A stretch of 36,088 nt of DNA. Origin: Intrasporangium calvum (GTDB lineage Bacteria; Actinomycetota; Actinomycetes; Actinomycetales; Dermatophilaceae). A program made the translations under genes and the position numbers. Positions 21,907-31,816 of the stretch are shown here, piece by piece. The DNA is taken from assembly GCF_028446585.1 (NCBI RefSeq), contig NZ_JAPFQL010000028.1, forward strand, positions 1 to 36,088, written 5' to 3'. The notes below the pieces were generated by a model. That model worked only from the letters and a program-made list of their open reading frames with translations, was not told where the DNA came from and did no database searches. Positions within the stretch are counted from its first letter, which is position 1. Every line of letters begins with the position of its first letter.

Positions 21907-22686
21907 TCACCGGACTGCCAGGGCCGCTTCGAGCAGCCCGCGTGCATAGCTGGGCCCATGGGAGGCCGTGTGGGTCGCCAGCGGATGGAGCTGGTGGAGC
22001 GGGACGAGGCGCGACCAGTCGCGCGGCAGCGCGGCGGCCTCGGCGTAGGAGGTGAGGAAGTCCTGCAGGTGGGGGAGGCCGAAGAGCATGAGCATGGCGA
22101 CGTCGGTCAGGCCATGGCCGCCATGGGCCGCGGGGTCGATGAGCACCGCTCCCTCGGCCGTGTGGACGACGTTGCCCGCCCAGAGGTCCCCGTGGATCCG
22201 GGCCGGGGGACGGTCGTCGTCATAGACGCCGTCCGCGATCCGGTCGCACACAGCGTCGATGGTGCGGGCGGCATCCGGGTCGAGGTGGCCGACGTCGACG
22301 GCCCTGCGCACGAAGGGCCGGACCCGTTGCTCGGCGAAGTAGCGCCCCCACGAGTCCTCCGGGTCGTTGGTCTGTGGCTGGTTTCCGATCCAGGCGGCCC
22401 CGGCCCAGCCGTCCGGGGGTGCCCCGAAGGCGCGAGCTCCCGACGCGTGCGTCACGGCGAGCGCCCTCCCGAGGTTGCGGGCCGCCACTGGGGTGGGAGG
22501 TGCGGGGACCAGGCGTCGGAGGTCGATGTGGTCGTGTCCGACGGCGAGGACCTTGACGACCAGTGCCCCGCCTTCGGGCTGGGCCTCGGCGAGCCAGCGG
22601 AGCCCCGCTGCCTCGGCCGCGAAGAAGCCGGTGGGCGCACCCGGCCGGCTCTTGCGGTGGATGTCGAGCGGCGGGCGGGTGGACAC
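21907..22686 (-). CDS. Fructosamine kinase family protein
   Basis: A 259-residue aminoglycoside-phosphotransferase-like kinase of the fructosamine kinase/ketosamine-3-kinase family, which phosphorylates sugar adducts on amines so that they break down. It starts VSTRPPLDIHRKSRPGAPTGFFAAEAAGLRWL, has HGDLWAGN (165-172) as the catalytic loop and LIDPAAHGGHGLTDVAML as the metal-binding DPA loop. GTG 22686 is chosen because TAACGT (22699-22694) ends 7 nt upstream, giving a leaderless mRNA; the frame stays open to 22977 but would overlap the divergent kinase gene. It sits where ung is found in M. tuberculosis. Confidence 0.85.
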   Translation of the reverse strand: MSTRPPLDIHRKSRPGAPTGFFAAEAAGLRWLAEAQPEGGALVVKVLAVGHDHIDLRRLVPAPPTPVAARNLGRALAVTHASGARAFGAPPDGWAGAAWIGNQPQTNDPEDSWGRYFAEQRVRPFVRRAVDVGHLDPDAARTIDAVCDRIADGVYDDDRPPARIHGDLWAGNVVHTAEGAVLIDPAAHGGHGLTDVAMLMLFGLPHLQDFLTSYAEAAALPRDWSRLVPLHQLHPLATHTASHGPSYARGLLEAALAVR

Positions 22687-22816
22687 GATGGCAACGTTAG
22701 ACGGCCGCGTCGGCAGAGCGTCGGGATGACGCAGTAGCCTGCCGAACACCACCTCCGGTCGCGGCACGGGGACAGGTCGCCCCCCGGACGGGTGCGGAAC
22801 AGACGGAAGGAGCGGG

Positions 22817-24571
22817 ATGGCAGACGGGACCCCGGGCCCCGTGGGGACCCTCGACGCGCTCGACGTCAATGCAGTGCGCCGCTGGGCCGTACTCGTCCGC
22901 TCCGTGCTCGCGGCCCGTCGGGCCGAGATCGACGCGCTCAACGTCTTCCCGGTCCCTGACGGGGACACGGGCACCAACCTCTACCTGACCTTCGACGCCG
23001 CCATCGACCGGATGCTGGCTCGGCCCGCGGACGAGCCGTCACCGGACAACGTGGCCCACCTGCTCAGGGACTTCGCGAGCCACATGCTGTGGACAGCGCG
23101 TGGCAACTCCGGGGTGATCCTGAGCCAGCTCGTCCGCGGCCTTGCGGAGGGTCTCGGCGAGAGCGCGCAGATCGCGGCCCCGGACCTCGTCGCTGGTCTC
23201 GCCCGAGCGGACGAACGCGCATGGCAGGGGGTGACCGATCCCAAGGAGGGCACCATCCTCTCGGTGTCGCGGGCCGCTGCAGTCGCGGCGGCGGCCGCGC
23301 AGGCAGACGGTGTCGCCGGGCTGCACGCGCTGACCGAACGGGTGCTGGCGTCCGCGCAGGAGGCGTTGGCCCGGACCCCGGAGCAGCTGCCCGTCCTGGC
23401 GCGTGCCGGGGTGGTCGATGCGGGTGGCGCCGGCTTGGTGCTGGTGCTGGAGTGTCTCGAGCGCCTGGCCGCAGGTGACGACGGCAGGGTGGTCCTCGGC
23501 CTCTCCTCCTCCGACCGTCGTGGACCCACCCACCCGGACCACGCGTCCCCGCCCGTCACCCGCCCTCTGGACGCCGACGTCGTCTCGCCGGACGAGCCCC
23601 CGGGCCCGGAGTACGAAGTCATGTACCTGCTCGCCGTCGAGGACGAAGGACGCGTCGATCGACTGCGCACACGGCTCGTGGAGCTCGGCGACTCCGTCCT
23701 CGTGGTGGGCGGAGACGGAGAGTGGAACGTCCATGCCCACGTCGACGACCCGGGGGCCGCCGTCGAGGCCGGCATCGAGGCCGGCCGGCCGCACCGAGTG
23801 CGCATCACGCGGCTCGCCAGTCCCGGTTCCGCCACTGAGGACCACGGCCCGGCCGCGACCGGGACGGATGCCGCCGCGGCGGCCACGAGCTCGGTCGACA
23901 CCGTCACCGGTGTCGTCGCCTGCGCCGCGGGTCGCGGCTTGGCGGACGTCTTCGGGGAGATCGGGGCCACCGTCATCTCGTCCGGTCCCGGACACCGGGC
24001 GACGACCGGTCAGTTCATCGACGCCATTCGCGCCCAGCACGCGACCGGCGTCCGCGGCGTGGTCGTGCTGCCCAACGACACGGACACCGAGCTCGCCGCC
24101 TCGGCGGCGGCTCGGGTCGTGGCCGACGAGTGCATCGAAGCCCACGTCGTGAGAGCCAGGACGGCGGTCCAGGGGGTGGCTGCAGTCGCGGTCTTCGACC
24201 CGCGGCGCGTCCCCTCGGCCAACCTCGTGACGATGCAGGCTGCGGCCGCGGGCACCCGGCACGGGGCCGTCACGATCGCCAACCGGGTCGGCCTGACGAG
24301 TGGGGGACCCTGCCAGCCGGGCGACGTTCTCGGTGTCGTCGACGGTGACATCGTGATCGTGGGATCCGACCAGCTGGCGGTGGTGCGCGAGGTGGTCCAC
24401 CGTCTCCTCGCCAGCGGCGGCGAGCTGGTCACGCTCGTCCTCGGAGAGGCTGCCCCAGCAGGCATCGTCGGGGCCGTCGAAGCCACGGCCCGCGAGGCGC
24501 ACCGAGGGGTCGAGGTCACGGTCATCGACGGAGGTCAGCCGGTCTACACCGCCCTGGTCGGGGTGGAGTGA
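22817..24571 (+). CDS. DhaL-domain kinase, FakA-like fatty acid kinase family
   Basis: A 584-residue protein with the three-part layout of FakA/YloV. The N-terminal DhaL ATP-binding domain has NVFPVPDGDTGTNLYLTFD (with D48 and D50 as Mg2+ ligands) and ARGNSGVILSQLVRG. A middle domain is followed by a long Pro/Asp linker (about residues 235-260), and the C-terminal DAK1_2 domain includes VVLPNDTDTELAA. FakA kinases phosphorylate exogenous fatty acids with a FakB lipid carrier; no fakB is in the window, so that role is by family. ATG 22817 has GGAAGGAG upstream. recG starts one base after the stop. Confidence 0.87.
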   Translation: MADGTPGPVGTLDALDVNAVRRWAVLVRSVLAARRAEIDALNVFPVPDGDTGTNLYLTFDAAIDRMLARPADEPSPDNVAHLLRDFASHMLWTARGNSGVILSQLVRGLAEGLGESAQIAAPDLVAGLARADERAWQGVTDPKEGTILSVSRAAAVAAAAAQADGVAGLHALTERVLASAQEALARTPEQLPVLARAGVVDAGGAGLVLVLECLERLAAGDDGRVVLGLSSSDRRGPTHPDHASPPVTRPLDADVVSPDEPPGPEYEVMYLLAVEDEGRVDRLRTRLVELGDSVLVVGGDGEWNVHAHVDDPGAAVEAGIEAGRPHRVRITRLASPGSATEDHGPAATGTDAAAAATSSVDTVTGVVACAAGRGLADVFGEIGATVISSGPGHRATTGQFIDAIRAQHATGVRGVVVLPNDTDTELAASAAARVVADECIEAHVVRARTAVQGVAAVAVFDPRRVPSANLVTMQAAAAGTRHGAVTIANRVGLTSGGPCQPGDVLGVVDGDIVIVGSDQLAVVREVVHRLLASGGELVTLVLGEAAPAGIVGAVEATAREAHRGVEVTVIDGGQPVYTALVGVE

Positions 24572-24572
24572 C

Positions 24573-26843
24573 ATGCCGCTCCTGACCGAGGACTCGCCGC
24601 TGACCAAGCTGCTGCGCAAGCCGGAGGCCGCCGCACTGGCCAAGAACAAGGGTGTGGAGACCGTGGGAGACCTCCTCGAGCTCGTTCCGCGCAAGTACCT
24701 CCCGCCCAACGAGCTCACGGACCTCTCGCGCCTGCGCGTCGGCGAGAACGTGCTCATCGTCGCCGAGGTGGCCGCCGCGACGACTCGCCCGATGCGGAAC
24801 CGACGCGGGAAGCTGCTCAACGTCACCCTCGCGGATGCAGCCGGGAACCAGCTGGACGTGACGTTCTTCAACGCCTACGGGCACGAGCGCAAGCTGCTGC
24901 CCGGCGTGCGTGGCTTCTTCGTCGGCCAGATCGGCGCCTACGGTCGCCGGCTCCAGCTGACGCACCCCGACTACGAGCTGATCGGCGAGGACGAGGCAGA
25001 GTCCGAGGTGGAGTACTACCGCACGCACTGGGTGCCCGTGTACTCCGTGACCGGCAAGCTCAACGCCTTCCGGATGCGCAAGCTGGTCCACCAGGCACTC
25101 GACAGCGTGGACCACCTGCGAGAGCCGGTACCGGACGACCTCCGGGAGCGTCGCTCCCTGCTCGGCCGCGCCGACGCCCTCGAGCTGGTCCACCGCCCCC
25201 GCCTCACCGAGCGGCCCGACCCGGGAATGCGCCGCTTGAAGTACGACGAGGCGTTCGTGCTCCAGACCATCCTCGCCCAACGACGCAAGGCGTCCGAGGC
25301 CGTCGTCGGGACGCCGAGACGGCCACGGGAGGGCGGCCTGCTCGCCGCGTTCGATCGGCGCCTCCCCTTCGAGCTGACCGAGGGCCAACGCGTCGTCGGC
25401 GACGTCCTGTTGGCCGAGCTCGGCCGCGACCGCCCGATGCACCGGCTGCTCCAGGGAGAGGTGGGCTCGGGCAAGACGGTGGTCGCGCTCCGGGCGATGC
25501 TCGCTGCCGTCGACGCCGGAGGACAGGCGGCCCTCCTCGCCCCGACCGAGGTCCTGGCCGCGCAGCACCACCGCTCGATCTCCGGCATGCTCGGCGATCT
25601 CGCGATGGGCGGGATGCTGGGCGGCAGCGACATCGGCACCAAGGTCGCGCTGCTGACCGGCAGCCAGAGCGCCGGGGCCCGGCGCGCGGCCCTGCTCGAT
25701 GCCGCCTCCGGTGCCGCAGGCATCGTCATCGGGACCCATGCGCTCATCCAGAAGCACGTCCAGTTCGCCGACCTCGCACTGGTCGTCGTCGACGAGCAGC
25801 ACCGCTTCGGCGTGGAGCAGCGGGATGCCCTGCGCGAGAAGGGGGCGACCCCGCCGCACGTGCTCGTCATGACCGCGACCCCGATCCCGCGCACCGTGGC
25901 GATGACCGTCTTCGGCGACATGGAGACCTCCACGCTCCGTGAGCTGCCGCGTGGTCGGTCCCCGATCGCCACCCACGTCGTCAGGGCCGAGAAGCCGGGC
26001 TGGATGGAGCGGACCTGGCAGAGGGTGGCCGAGGAGGTGGCACAGGGGCACCAGGCCTACGTCGTCTGCCCGCGGATCGGTGACCCGGACCCCGGTTCGC
26101 TGCTCTCCTCAGACACGTCCGAGGAGGACGCCGTGGACTGGGAGCCCGTCGACTGGTCCCAGCTCGACGAGGGCGAAGGCGAGTGGCCCGACGGTGACGA
26201 GGGCCCAGAGCCAGCCCCCGCCCGCGAGCTCACGGGTGTCTACACGATGTGGCATGAGCTCAGCTCCAAGCCGGAGCTCGCCGGCGTGCGGATCGGGGTG
26301 CTGCACGGTCGGCTCGACGCGGACAGCAAAGAAGCGACGATGCGTGCCTTCGCCGCCGGCGACATCGACGTCCTGGTGGCGACCACGGTCATCGAGGTCG
26401 GCGTCGATGTCCCCAACGCCTCGGTCATGGTCGTCATCGACGCCGACCGCTTCGGCATCTCGCAGCTGCACCAGCTGCGCGGCCGGGTCGGTCGAGGGAC
26501 GGTCCCCGGCCTGTGCCTCCTCGTCACCAAGGACCCGGGGGAGCCGGCCAGCGAGCGGCTCGACCTCGTCGCGGCCACCACTGACGGCTTCGAGCTCGCG
26601 CGGGCGGACCTTCAGTTCCGCCGGGAGGGCGACGTGCTGGGCGCCCGCCAGAGCGGACGGAGCGGCTCGATCCGCCACTTGCGGCTCACGCGCCCCGAGG
26701 ACGAGGAGATCATCGCCGAGGCTCGGGAGGACGCCTTCGCGCTCGTCGAGACAGATGCGCAGCTGCGAAGGCATCCCGCGCTCGCCGCGGCCGTGGCGAC
26801 CCGCCTCGACGAGGACCAGGCCGTCTGGCTGGAGCGAGGCTGA
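24573..26843 (+). CDS. recG: ATP-dependent DNA helicase RecG
   Basis: A 756-residue superfamily 2 helicase that regresses stalled forks and moves Holliday junctions. The N-terminal OB-fold wedge domain is at about 1-200. Walker A is GEVGSGKT (295-302), with K301. The Walker B box is DEQH (407-410), followed by MTATPIPRT. Later motifs include LHGRLDADSKEATMRAFAAG, ATTVIEVGVDVPNASVMVV and QLRGRVGRG. An acidic insertion (about residues 510-555) between the helicase lobes is typical of actinobacterial RecG. ATG 24573 is one base after the preceding stop, and rsmD follows one base after this stop, so the three are co-transcribed. Confidence 0.96.
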   Translation: MPLLTEDSPLTKLLRKPEAAALAKNKGVETVGDLLELVPRKYLPPNELTDLSRLRVGENVLIVAEVAAATTRPMRNRRGKLLNVTLADAAGNQLDVTFFNAYGHERKLLPGVRGFFVGQIGAYGRRLQLTHPDYELIGEDEAESEVEYYRTHWVPVYSVTGKLNAFRMRKLVHQALDSVDHLREPVPDDLRERRSLLGRADALELVHRPRLTERPDPGMRRLKYDEAFVLQTILAQRRKASEAVVGTPRRPREGGLLAAFDRRLPFELTEGQRVVGDVLLAELGRDRPMHRLLQGEVGSGKTVVALRAMLAAVDAGGQAALLAPTEVLAAQHHRSISGMLGDLAMGGMLGGSDIGTKVALLTGSQSAGARRAALLDAASGAAGIVIGTHALIQKHVQFADLALVVVDEQHRFGVEQRDALREKGATPPHVLVMTATPIPRTVAMTVFGDMETSTLRELPRGRSPIATHVVRAEKPGWMERTWQRVAEEVAQGHQAYVVCPRIGDPDPGSLLSSDTSEEDAVDWEPVDWSQLDEGEGEWPDGDEGPEPAPARELTGVYTMWHELSSKPELAGVRIGVLHGRLDADSKEATMRAFAAGDIDVLVATTVIEVGVDVPNASVMVVIDADRFGISQLHQLRGRVGRGTVPGLCLLVTKDPGEPASERLDLVAATTDGFELARADLQFRREGDVLGARQSGRSGSIRHLRLTRPEDEEIIAEAREDAFALVETDAQLRRHPALAAAVATRLDEDQAVWLERG

Positions 26844-26844
26844 G

Positions 26845-27426
26845 ATGACCCGAATCATCAGTGGCTCGGCCGGAGGGCGCACCTTGCGCACCCCCGCCGG
26901 GTCGGGCACCCGGCCGACCTCTGACCGGGTGCGGGAGGCGCTCTTCAGCAGGCTGGAGCACCATGGCCTGCTCGACGGGACCCACGTCCTCGACCTCTAT
27001 GCCGGCTCCGGCGCTCTCGGGCTCGAGGCAGCGAGCCGGGGCGCCTCGCTCGTCCTGCTCGTCGAGTCGGACAAGAAGGCTGCCAAGGTCATCGCCGCCA
27101 ACATCGACGTCGTCGGGATCCCCGGCGTCCGGGTGATCACCGACACGGTGGAACGGGTGCTTCGCGGCGGGCCGCCGGCCGGGATCCGGATGGACCTCGT
27201 CCTCATCGACCCGCCCTACGACGTCGGTGAGGCTGCGCTCGGCGACGTCCTCACCGCCCTGGTCGAGCAGGGCTGGCTCGGGCCCGAGGCGTTCGTCGTC
27301 GTGGAGCGCTCCACCCGATCACCGCAGCCCTCCTGGCCGCCGGGCCTGGAGCTGTCCGGGGAGAAGCGCTACGGAGAGACGACCATCTGGTTCGCCGAGC
27401 CTCCGATCAGCGGCGGTGTCGCGTAG
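26845..27426 (+). CDS. rsmD: 16S rRNA (guanine966-N2)-methyltransferase
   Basis: A 193-residue SAM-dependent methyltransferase acting on G966 of 16S rRNA. It begins MTRIISGSAGGRTLRTP with RPTSDRVREALFSRL, has the SAM motif LDLYAGSGALGLEAASRGA, and the catalytic DPPY at 122-125. ATG 26845 follows the recG stop as TGAGATG. Its TAG stop forms the first bases of the -10 box used by coaD, so coaD can be read both from the operon and from its own promoter. Confidence 0.95.
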   Translation: MTRIISGSAGGRTLRTPAGSGTRPTSDRVREALFSRLEHHGLLDGTHVLDLYAGSGALGLEAASRGASLVLLVESDKKAAKVIAANIDVVGIPGVRVITDTVERVLRGGPPAGIRMDLVLIDPPYDVGEAALGDVLTALVEQGWLGPEAFVVVERSTRSPQPSWPPGLELSGEKRYGETTIWFAEPPISGGVA

Positions 27427-27429
27427 GTT
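27424..27429 (+). promoter_or_regulatory. -10 box TAGGTT of coaD inside the rsmD stop
   Basis: TAGGTT begins with the TAG stop of rsmD (27424-27426) and ends 7 nt before GTG 27437. The spacing implies a leaderless coaD mRNA. Confidence 0.5.
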
Positions 27430-27436
27430 GAAGCCC

Positions 27437-27925
27437 GTGACGACCGCACCGCGACGCTGCCTCTGCCCCGGCTCCTACGACCCGGTCACCAACGGGCACA
27501 TCGACGTCATCGAGCGCGCGGCCGCGCTCTTCGACGAGGTGGTCGTCGCCGTGCTGCACAACCAGGCCAAGCAGGGCACGTTCGCCGTCGACGAGCGGCT
27601 GGACCTGCTGCACGGTGCTCTCGCCCACCTGGACAACGTGCGGATCGCGGCCTGGGCCGACCGGCTCGTGGTCGACGTCTGCCTCGAGGTGGGCGCCTCC
27701 TCGATGGTGAAGGGACTGCGGGGCGGGACCGACTTCGCCTACGAGCTGCCGATGGCCCACATGAACCGCCACCTCACCGGCGTCGAGACCCTCTTCCTCT
27801 CAGCGGCACCAGACCTGCAGCACGTCTCCAGCTCCCTCATCAAGGAGGTCGTCCGCTTCGGTGGCGACGTCTCTGGGCTCGTCCCGGAGCCCGTTCTCGA
27901 GGCGCTGCTGACCCGACTGCGCTGA
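27437..27925 (+). CDS. coaD: Phosphopantetheine adenylyltransferase
   Basis: A 162-residue enzyme of coenzyme A synthesis that transfers AMP to 4'-phosphopantetheine. LCPGSYDPVTNGHIDVIERAA contains the nucleotidyltransferase signature with H21 (the TxGH box as TNGH). KGLRGGTDFAYELPMAHMN is the pantetheine-binding segment and SSSLIKEVVRFGGDVSGLVP the late ATP-binding motif. GTG 27437 sits 10 nt after the rsmD stop. Confidence 0.96.
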   Translation: MTTAPRRCLCPGSYDPVTNGHIDVIERAAALFDEVVVAVLHNQAKQGTFAVDERLDLLHGALAHLDNVRIAAWADRLVVDVCLEVGASSMVKGLRGGTDFAYELPMAHMNRHLTGVETLFLSAAPDLQHVSSSLIKEVVRFGGDVSGLVPEPVLEALLTRLR

Positions 27926-27950
27926 TTTGGGGCGTGCCTACCCACTCCGG

Positions 27951-27956
27951 TAGCCT
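27951..27956 (+). promoter_or_regulatory. -10 box of the yceD-rpmF-rnc-mutM transcript
   Basis: TAGCCT fits TANNNT and would start transcription near 27962, about 57 nt before ATG 28019, which has its own AGGAG. A weak TTGGGG at 27927-27932 is spaced 18 bp upstream. Confidence 0.45.
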
Positions 27957-28018
27957 TGGACGTCGGTCCACGTCTGCCTTGGCGCGGACCGAACCCACAT
28001 CTACCGCTTGCAGGAGTC

Positions 28019-28594
28019 ATGGACCGTCCCGATCCCCGTTCGCCCCTGGTGCTCGACACCCGGGAGCTGCACAGGCGACCCGGGGCGATGCACGAGCTCC
28101 AGCGGACAGTGGTGCTCCCCGAGGACCTCGGCACCGAGGTCATCGCGATCAAGGCCGGCTCGCCGGTGGAGATCGACGTGCGACTCGAGTCGGTCGTCGA
28201 GGGAGTTCTGGTCACGGGTTCGGTCTCCGGCACGGCGACCGGCGCCTGCGTGCGGTGCCTGGATCCCGTCGAGCTCGAGCTCGACGTGCGATTCCAGGAG
28301 CTGTTCGCCTACGCCGATCGGGCTGCTCACCACCACGAGGTGGCGGGCGACTCGGACGAGGATGACGTGTACGAGCTCGTGGACGACCTGATCGACCTCG
28401 AGCCCGTGCTCCGGGACGCAGTGGTGCCTGCGCTGCCGTTCCAGCCGGTGTGTCGGGAGGACTGCCCGGGGCTGTGCTCCGAGTGCGGAGCGCGCCTCGC
28501 GGACGACCCGGACCACCACCATGAAGTGATTGACCCACGATGGTCGGCGCTCAGCGGACTGCTGGCGGACGACCCGCAAGAGAAGAGGAACTGA
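28019..28594 (+). CDS. YceD family (DUF177) protein
   Basis: A 191-residue protein of the YceD/DUF177 family, linked to ribosomal precursor RNA accumulation and nearly always encoded before rpmF. It has the conserved [22 protein letters not shown] segment, an acidic [13 protein letters not shown] stretch, and the C-terminal metal-ligand-like [16 protein letters not shown] with the typical DPRWSAL ending. ATG 28019 follows GCAGGAGTC. rpmF begins one base after the stop. Confidence 0.92.
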   Translation: MDRPDPRSPLVLDTRELHRRPGAMHELQRTVVLPEDLGTEVIAIKAGSPVEIDVRLESVVEGVLVTGSVSGTATGACVRCLDPVELELDVRFQELFAYADRAAHHHEVAGDSDEDDVYELVDDLIDLEPVLRDAVVPALPFQPVCREDCPGLCSECGARLADDPDHHHEVIDPRWSALSGLLADDPQEKRN

Positions 28595-28595
28595 C

Positions 28596-28790
28596 GTGGC
28601 TGTCCCGAAGCGGAAGATGTCGCGGTCCAACACCCGTTCGCGTCGCGCGAACTGGAAGGCTACGCCGACCACGCTGACCACGTGCCCCCAGTGCGGTGCC
28701 GCCGCCCAGCCCCACATCGCGTGCCCGTCCTGCGGCACGTACAAGGGTCGCTACTACGCCGCAGCCGAGCGCACCGAGCACCAGGCCTGA
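28596..28790 (+). CDS. rpmF: 50S ribosomal protein L32, zinc-binding form
   Basis: A 64-residue ribosomal protein starting [21 protein letters not shown]30/C33 and C43/C46 (CPQC and CPSC) form a zinc site. GTG 28596 is preceded by AAGAGGAAC inside the end of yceD. It lies between yceD and rnc, as in most bacteria. Confidence 0.96.
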   Translation: MAVPKRKMSRSNTRSRRANWKATPTTLTTCPQCGAAAQPHIACPSCGTYKGRYYAAAERTEHQA

Positions 28791-28797
28791 CCCGGCC

Positions 28798-29589
28798 GTG
28801 AGCACCCCCGTGAGCGACGGCGACGCGGGTGTGGTGGCGGTCCCGCAGCGGCCCGTCGATGCCCTGCTCGCCCACCTGCAAGAGGTGGTCGGACAGGAGA
28901 TCGACGAGCCGCTGCTGCTGCGTGCCCTCACGCACCGCTCCTACGCCTACGAGAACGGCGGCGTCCCCAACAACGAGCGTCTGGAGTTCCTCGGCGACTC
29001 GGTGCTCGGGCTCGTCGTGACCGACACCCTCTACCGGACGCATCCTGACCTGCCCGAGGGGCAGCTGGCGAAGCTTCGGGCGGCCGTGGTCAACATGCGC
29101 GCGCTCGCCGACGTGGCCCGCACCTTCGACCTGGGCCAGTTCGTCATGCTCGGCAAGGGTGAGGAGGCCACTGGCGGCCGCGACAAGGCGTCGATCCTGG
29201 CCGACACCATGGAGGCCCTCATCGGCACGGTGTTCCTCTCCACCGACATCGAGCGCGCCGCCCAGTTCATCCACCACCACTTCGACCCGATCCTCGAGGA
29301 GGCGGCCACACTCGGCGCGGGCCTCGACTGGAAGACGAGCCTTCAGCAGGTCGCCGCCGCCGTCGGGCAGGGCGCTCCGGAGTACCGGGTCGACGAGGAG
29401 GGGCCCGACCACGAGAAGGAGTTCCACGCCCGGGTCGTCCTCGGTGACGAGGTCCTGGGCGAGGGGCACGGCCGCAGCAAGAAGGAAGCAGAGCAGAAGG
29501 CCGCCAAGCAGGCCTGGCACACGCTCGACCGACGCCGCGCAGACGTCGCGGGTGCCACCACACCAGCGAGTGCGGACCGGCCGGCCTGA
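28798..29589 (+). CDS. rnc: Ribonuclease III
   Basis: A 263-residue double-strand RNA endonuclease that processes rRNA precursors. The signature [11 protein letters not shown] (60-70) and the later [15 protein letters not shown] carry the Mg2+-binding acidic residues. The C-terminal dsRNA-binding domain reads DWKTSLQQ through [36 protein letters not shown] 28798, seven bases after the rpmF stop, gives the shortest linker; GTG 28810 is a possible alternative. The tail after residue about 245 is a variable Ala/Thr segment. Confidence 0.95.
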   Translation: MSTPVSDGDAGVVAVPQRPVDALLAHLQEVVGQEIDEPLLLRALTHRSYAYENGGVPNNERLEFLGDSVLGLVVTDTLYRTHPDLPEGQLAKLRAAVVNMRALADVARTFDLGQFVMLGKGEEATGGRDKASILADTMEALIGTVFLSTDIERAAQFIHHHFDPILEEAATLGAGLDWKTSLQQVAAAVGQGAPEYRVDEEGPDHEKEFHARVVLGDEVLGEGHGRSKKEAEQKAAKQAWHTLDRRRADVAGATTPASADRPA

Positions 29590-29595
29590 CGAGCG

Positions 29596-30474
29596 ATGCC
29601 TGAGCTGCCTGAGGTCGAGGTCGTCCGTCGGGGACTGGCCGAGCACGTCGTCGGTCGGCGCATCGCCGAGGCGGCCATCACCGGACTGCGCGTGGCCCGG
29701 CGGCACGTCGCCGGACCACAGGACCTGGCCGACCGGGTCCGTGGGACGACCGTGACTGCCGCCGCCCGTCGCGGCAAGTACCTCTGGCTCGTCCTCGACG
29801 GCGACGAGGCCCTCATCATCCATCTGGGGATGAGCGGTCAGATGCTCGTCAAGCCGGGTGACGCACCCCGGGAGAAGCACTGCCACGCGATCTTCGACTT
29901 CGCCGACGAGGGTCCCCAGCTGCGGTTCGTCGACCAGCGGACCTTCGGAGGGCTGGCCCTCTCGCCGCTCGCCCACGACGGCATCCCCGACGCGGTGCAT
30001 CACATCGCGCCGGACCCGTTCGAAGCATCGTTCGACCAGCCATCCGTGGTGCGACGGATGAAGCTGAGGCAGAGCGCGGTGAAGCGAGCCCTGCTCGACC
30101 AGTCGCTGGTCTCCGGCATCGGCAACATCTATGCGGACGAGGCTCTCTGGCGGGCCCAGGTGCACGGGGAGCGGATCTGCGCGACGCTCACCAAGCCCGT
30201 CCTGAGCCGGGTGCTCGACCACGCCCGCGACGTGATGGCCGAGGCCCTGACTCAAGGTGGCACGAGCTTCGACGCGCTCTACGTCAACGTCAACGGCGCC
30301 AGCGGCTACTTCGACCGGTCGCTGCACGCCTATGGCCGGGAAGGCACCCCCTGCGACCGCTGCGGCACCTTGATGCGCCGAGAGCAGTTCATGAACCGGT
30401 CGTCCTTCTCCTGTCCGGTCTGCCAACCGCGTCCCAGGACACTGCGCGCTGCGATGGCGTCTCTTCCCTCCTGA
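29596..30474 (+). CDS. mutM: Formamidopyrimidine-DNA glycosylase
   Basis: A 292-residue DNA repair enzyme that removes 8-oxoguanine and formamidopyrimidines and cuts the strand. PELPEVE at the N-terminus provides the catalytic P2 and E3. ARRGKYLWL carries the conserved lysine, HLGMSGQ the base-sensing loop, and [17 protein letters not shown] the helix-two-turn-helix. The C-terminal zinc finger uses C253, C256, C273 and C276. Six bases separate it from rnc. It ends the ribosome/RNA cluster; the 38-bp gap to the next gene shows no hairpin. Confidence 0.96.
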   Translation: MPELPEVEVVRRGLAEHVVGRRIAEAAITGLRVARRHVAGPQDLADRVRGTTVTAAARRGKYLWLVLDGDEALIIHLGMSGQMLVKPGDAPREKHCHAIFDFADEGPQLRFVDQRTFGGLALSPLAHDGIPDAVHHIAPDPFEASFDQPSVVRRMKLRQSAVKRALLDQSLVSGIGNIYADEALWRAQVHGERICATLTKPVLSRVLDHARDVMAEALTQGGTSFDALYVNVNGASGYFDRSLHAYGREGTPCDRCGTLMRREQFMNRSSFSCPVCQPRPRTLRAAMASLPS

Positions 30475-30512
30475 TCCACCGCTCACCCCGCGTCGGCTGG
30501 GAAGGTGGGCGC

Positions 30513-31790
30513 ATGAACGAGTCGGTCTTCACCTACGCCGCTCCGCGACTGCGCTACGGTCCCGGCGCCGCAGACGAGATCTGGTACGACGTGGCCCAGC
30601 TCGGCGCGCGACGCGTGCTCATCGTCACCGATCCGGGGGTCCTCGACACCGGCGCGCCGGGACGGGTGGCCGACCAGCTGCGGGCCCACGCCATCGAGCC
30701 GGTCGTGCACGACTCGGCACACGTGGAGCCGACGGACGCCAGTCTCCGGTCCGCGGTGGACCGGGCCCGTGCGGACGGCCCGTTCGAGGCGGTGCTGGCC
30801 ATCGGCGGCGGCTCGTCGATCGACACGGCCAAGGCCGTCAACCTGATGCTGACGAACCCCGGTGACCTCCTCGACTACGTCAACGCGCCCATCGGCAGGG
30901 GGCAGCCGCCGGCCAACCCGCTGCTGCCGCTCGTCGCGGTCCCGACGACCACCGGGACCGGCGCGGAGAGCACCACCATCTGCGTCCTCGACGTCCTCGC
31001 CCTCAAGGTCAAGACGGGGATCAGTCACGAGCGGCTCCGGCCGACGTTGGCCGTGGTCGACCCCGGCCTCACCGAGACCCAGCCCCGCGGTGTCACCGCC
31101 AGCGCGGGGATGGACATCCTGTGCCACGCCCTGGAGAGCTGGACGGCGCGGCCCTACACGAGCTTCGACCGCAAGGCTCCCGAGCAGCGCGTCCCCTACT
31201 GCGGTGCCAACCCGGTGGCGGACCTCTGGGCTGAACGCTCCATGTCCCTGCTCTCGCGCGCCTTCCGGGCAGCCGTCCAGTCCGGTGGCGACCCTTCCGC
31301 CCGCGCCGACATGGCGCTCGCCGCGACCTTCGCCGGACTCGGTTTCGGCAACGCCGGTGTCCACGTCCCGCACGCCAACGCCTATCCCATCGCAGGCCAG
31401 GTCCGTGACTTCCGACCGCGGGACTACCCGCCGGACGAGGCCATGGTCCCGCACGGCATGGCGGTCGCTCTCACCGCACCCGAGGCCTTCCGCTGGACCT
31501 TCGAGGCGAGTCCGGCCAGGCACCTGGCTGCGGCCGAGCTGCTCGACCCGGACCACCGCGGCCCGTGGGACGGCAGTCCCCGAGACGTCCTGCCCGGGAT
31601 CCTCGTGGACCTCATGCGCGACCTCGACCTGCCCAACGGTCTGCACGCAGTCGGCTACGCCGAGTCGGACATCGACGGCCTCGTCGCGGGCGCCCTCAAG
31701 CAACAGCGACTCCTCGCCACCAGCCCGAGGACGGTGACGCCCGAGGACCTGACCCAGATCTTCAGCCGATCGCTGCGCCTCTGGGACTGA
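30513..31790 (+). CDS. Hydroxyacid-oxoacid transhydrogenase (iron-type alcohol dehydrogenase family)
   Basis: A 425-residue member of the iron-dependent alcohol dehydrogenase superfamily, closest in layout to ADHFE1/HOT. That enzyme couples oxidation of 4-hydroxybutyrate to reduction of 2-oxoglutarate. GGGSSIDTAK (98-107) binds the nucleotide, PTTTGTGAESTT follows, and GMDILCHALESW with HVPHANAYPIAGQV provide metal ligands. The segment around YCGANPVADLWAERSM matches the HOT-specific insertion. ATG 30513 follows GGAAGGTGG. The natural substrate here is not proven. Confidence 0.87.
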   Translation: MNESVFTYAAPRLRYGPGAADEIWYDVAQLGARRVLIVTDPGVLDTGAPGRVADQLRAHAIEPVVHDSAHVEPTDASLRSAVDRARADGPFEAVLAIGGGSSIDTAKAVNLMLTNPGDLLDYVNAPIGRGQPPANPLLPLVAVPTTTGTGAESTTICVLDVLALKVKTGISHERLRPTLAVVDPGLTETQPRGVTASAGMDILCHALESWTARPYTSFDRKAPEQRVPYCGANPVADLWAERSMSLLSRAFRAAVQSGGDPSARADMALAATFAGLGFGNAGVHVPHANAYPIAGQVRDFRPRDYPPDEAMVPHGMAVALTAPEAFRWTFEASPARHLAAAELLDPDHRGPWDGSPRDVLPGILVDLMRDLDLPNGLHAVGYAESDIDGLVAGALKQQRLLATSPRTVTPEDLTQIFSRSLRLWD

Positions 31791-31816
31791 GCCACCCCGA
31801 GAGGAAACCTCCAGCA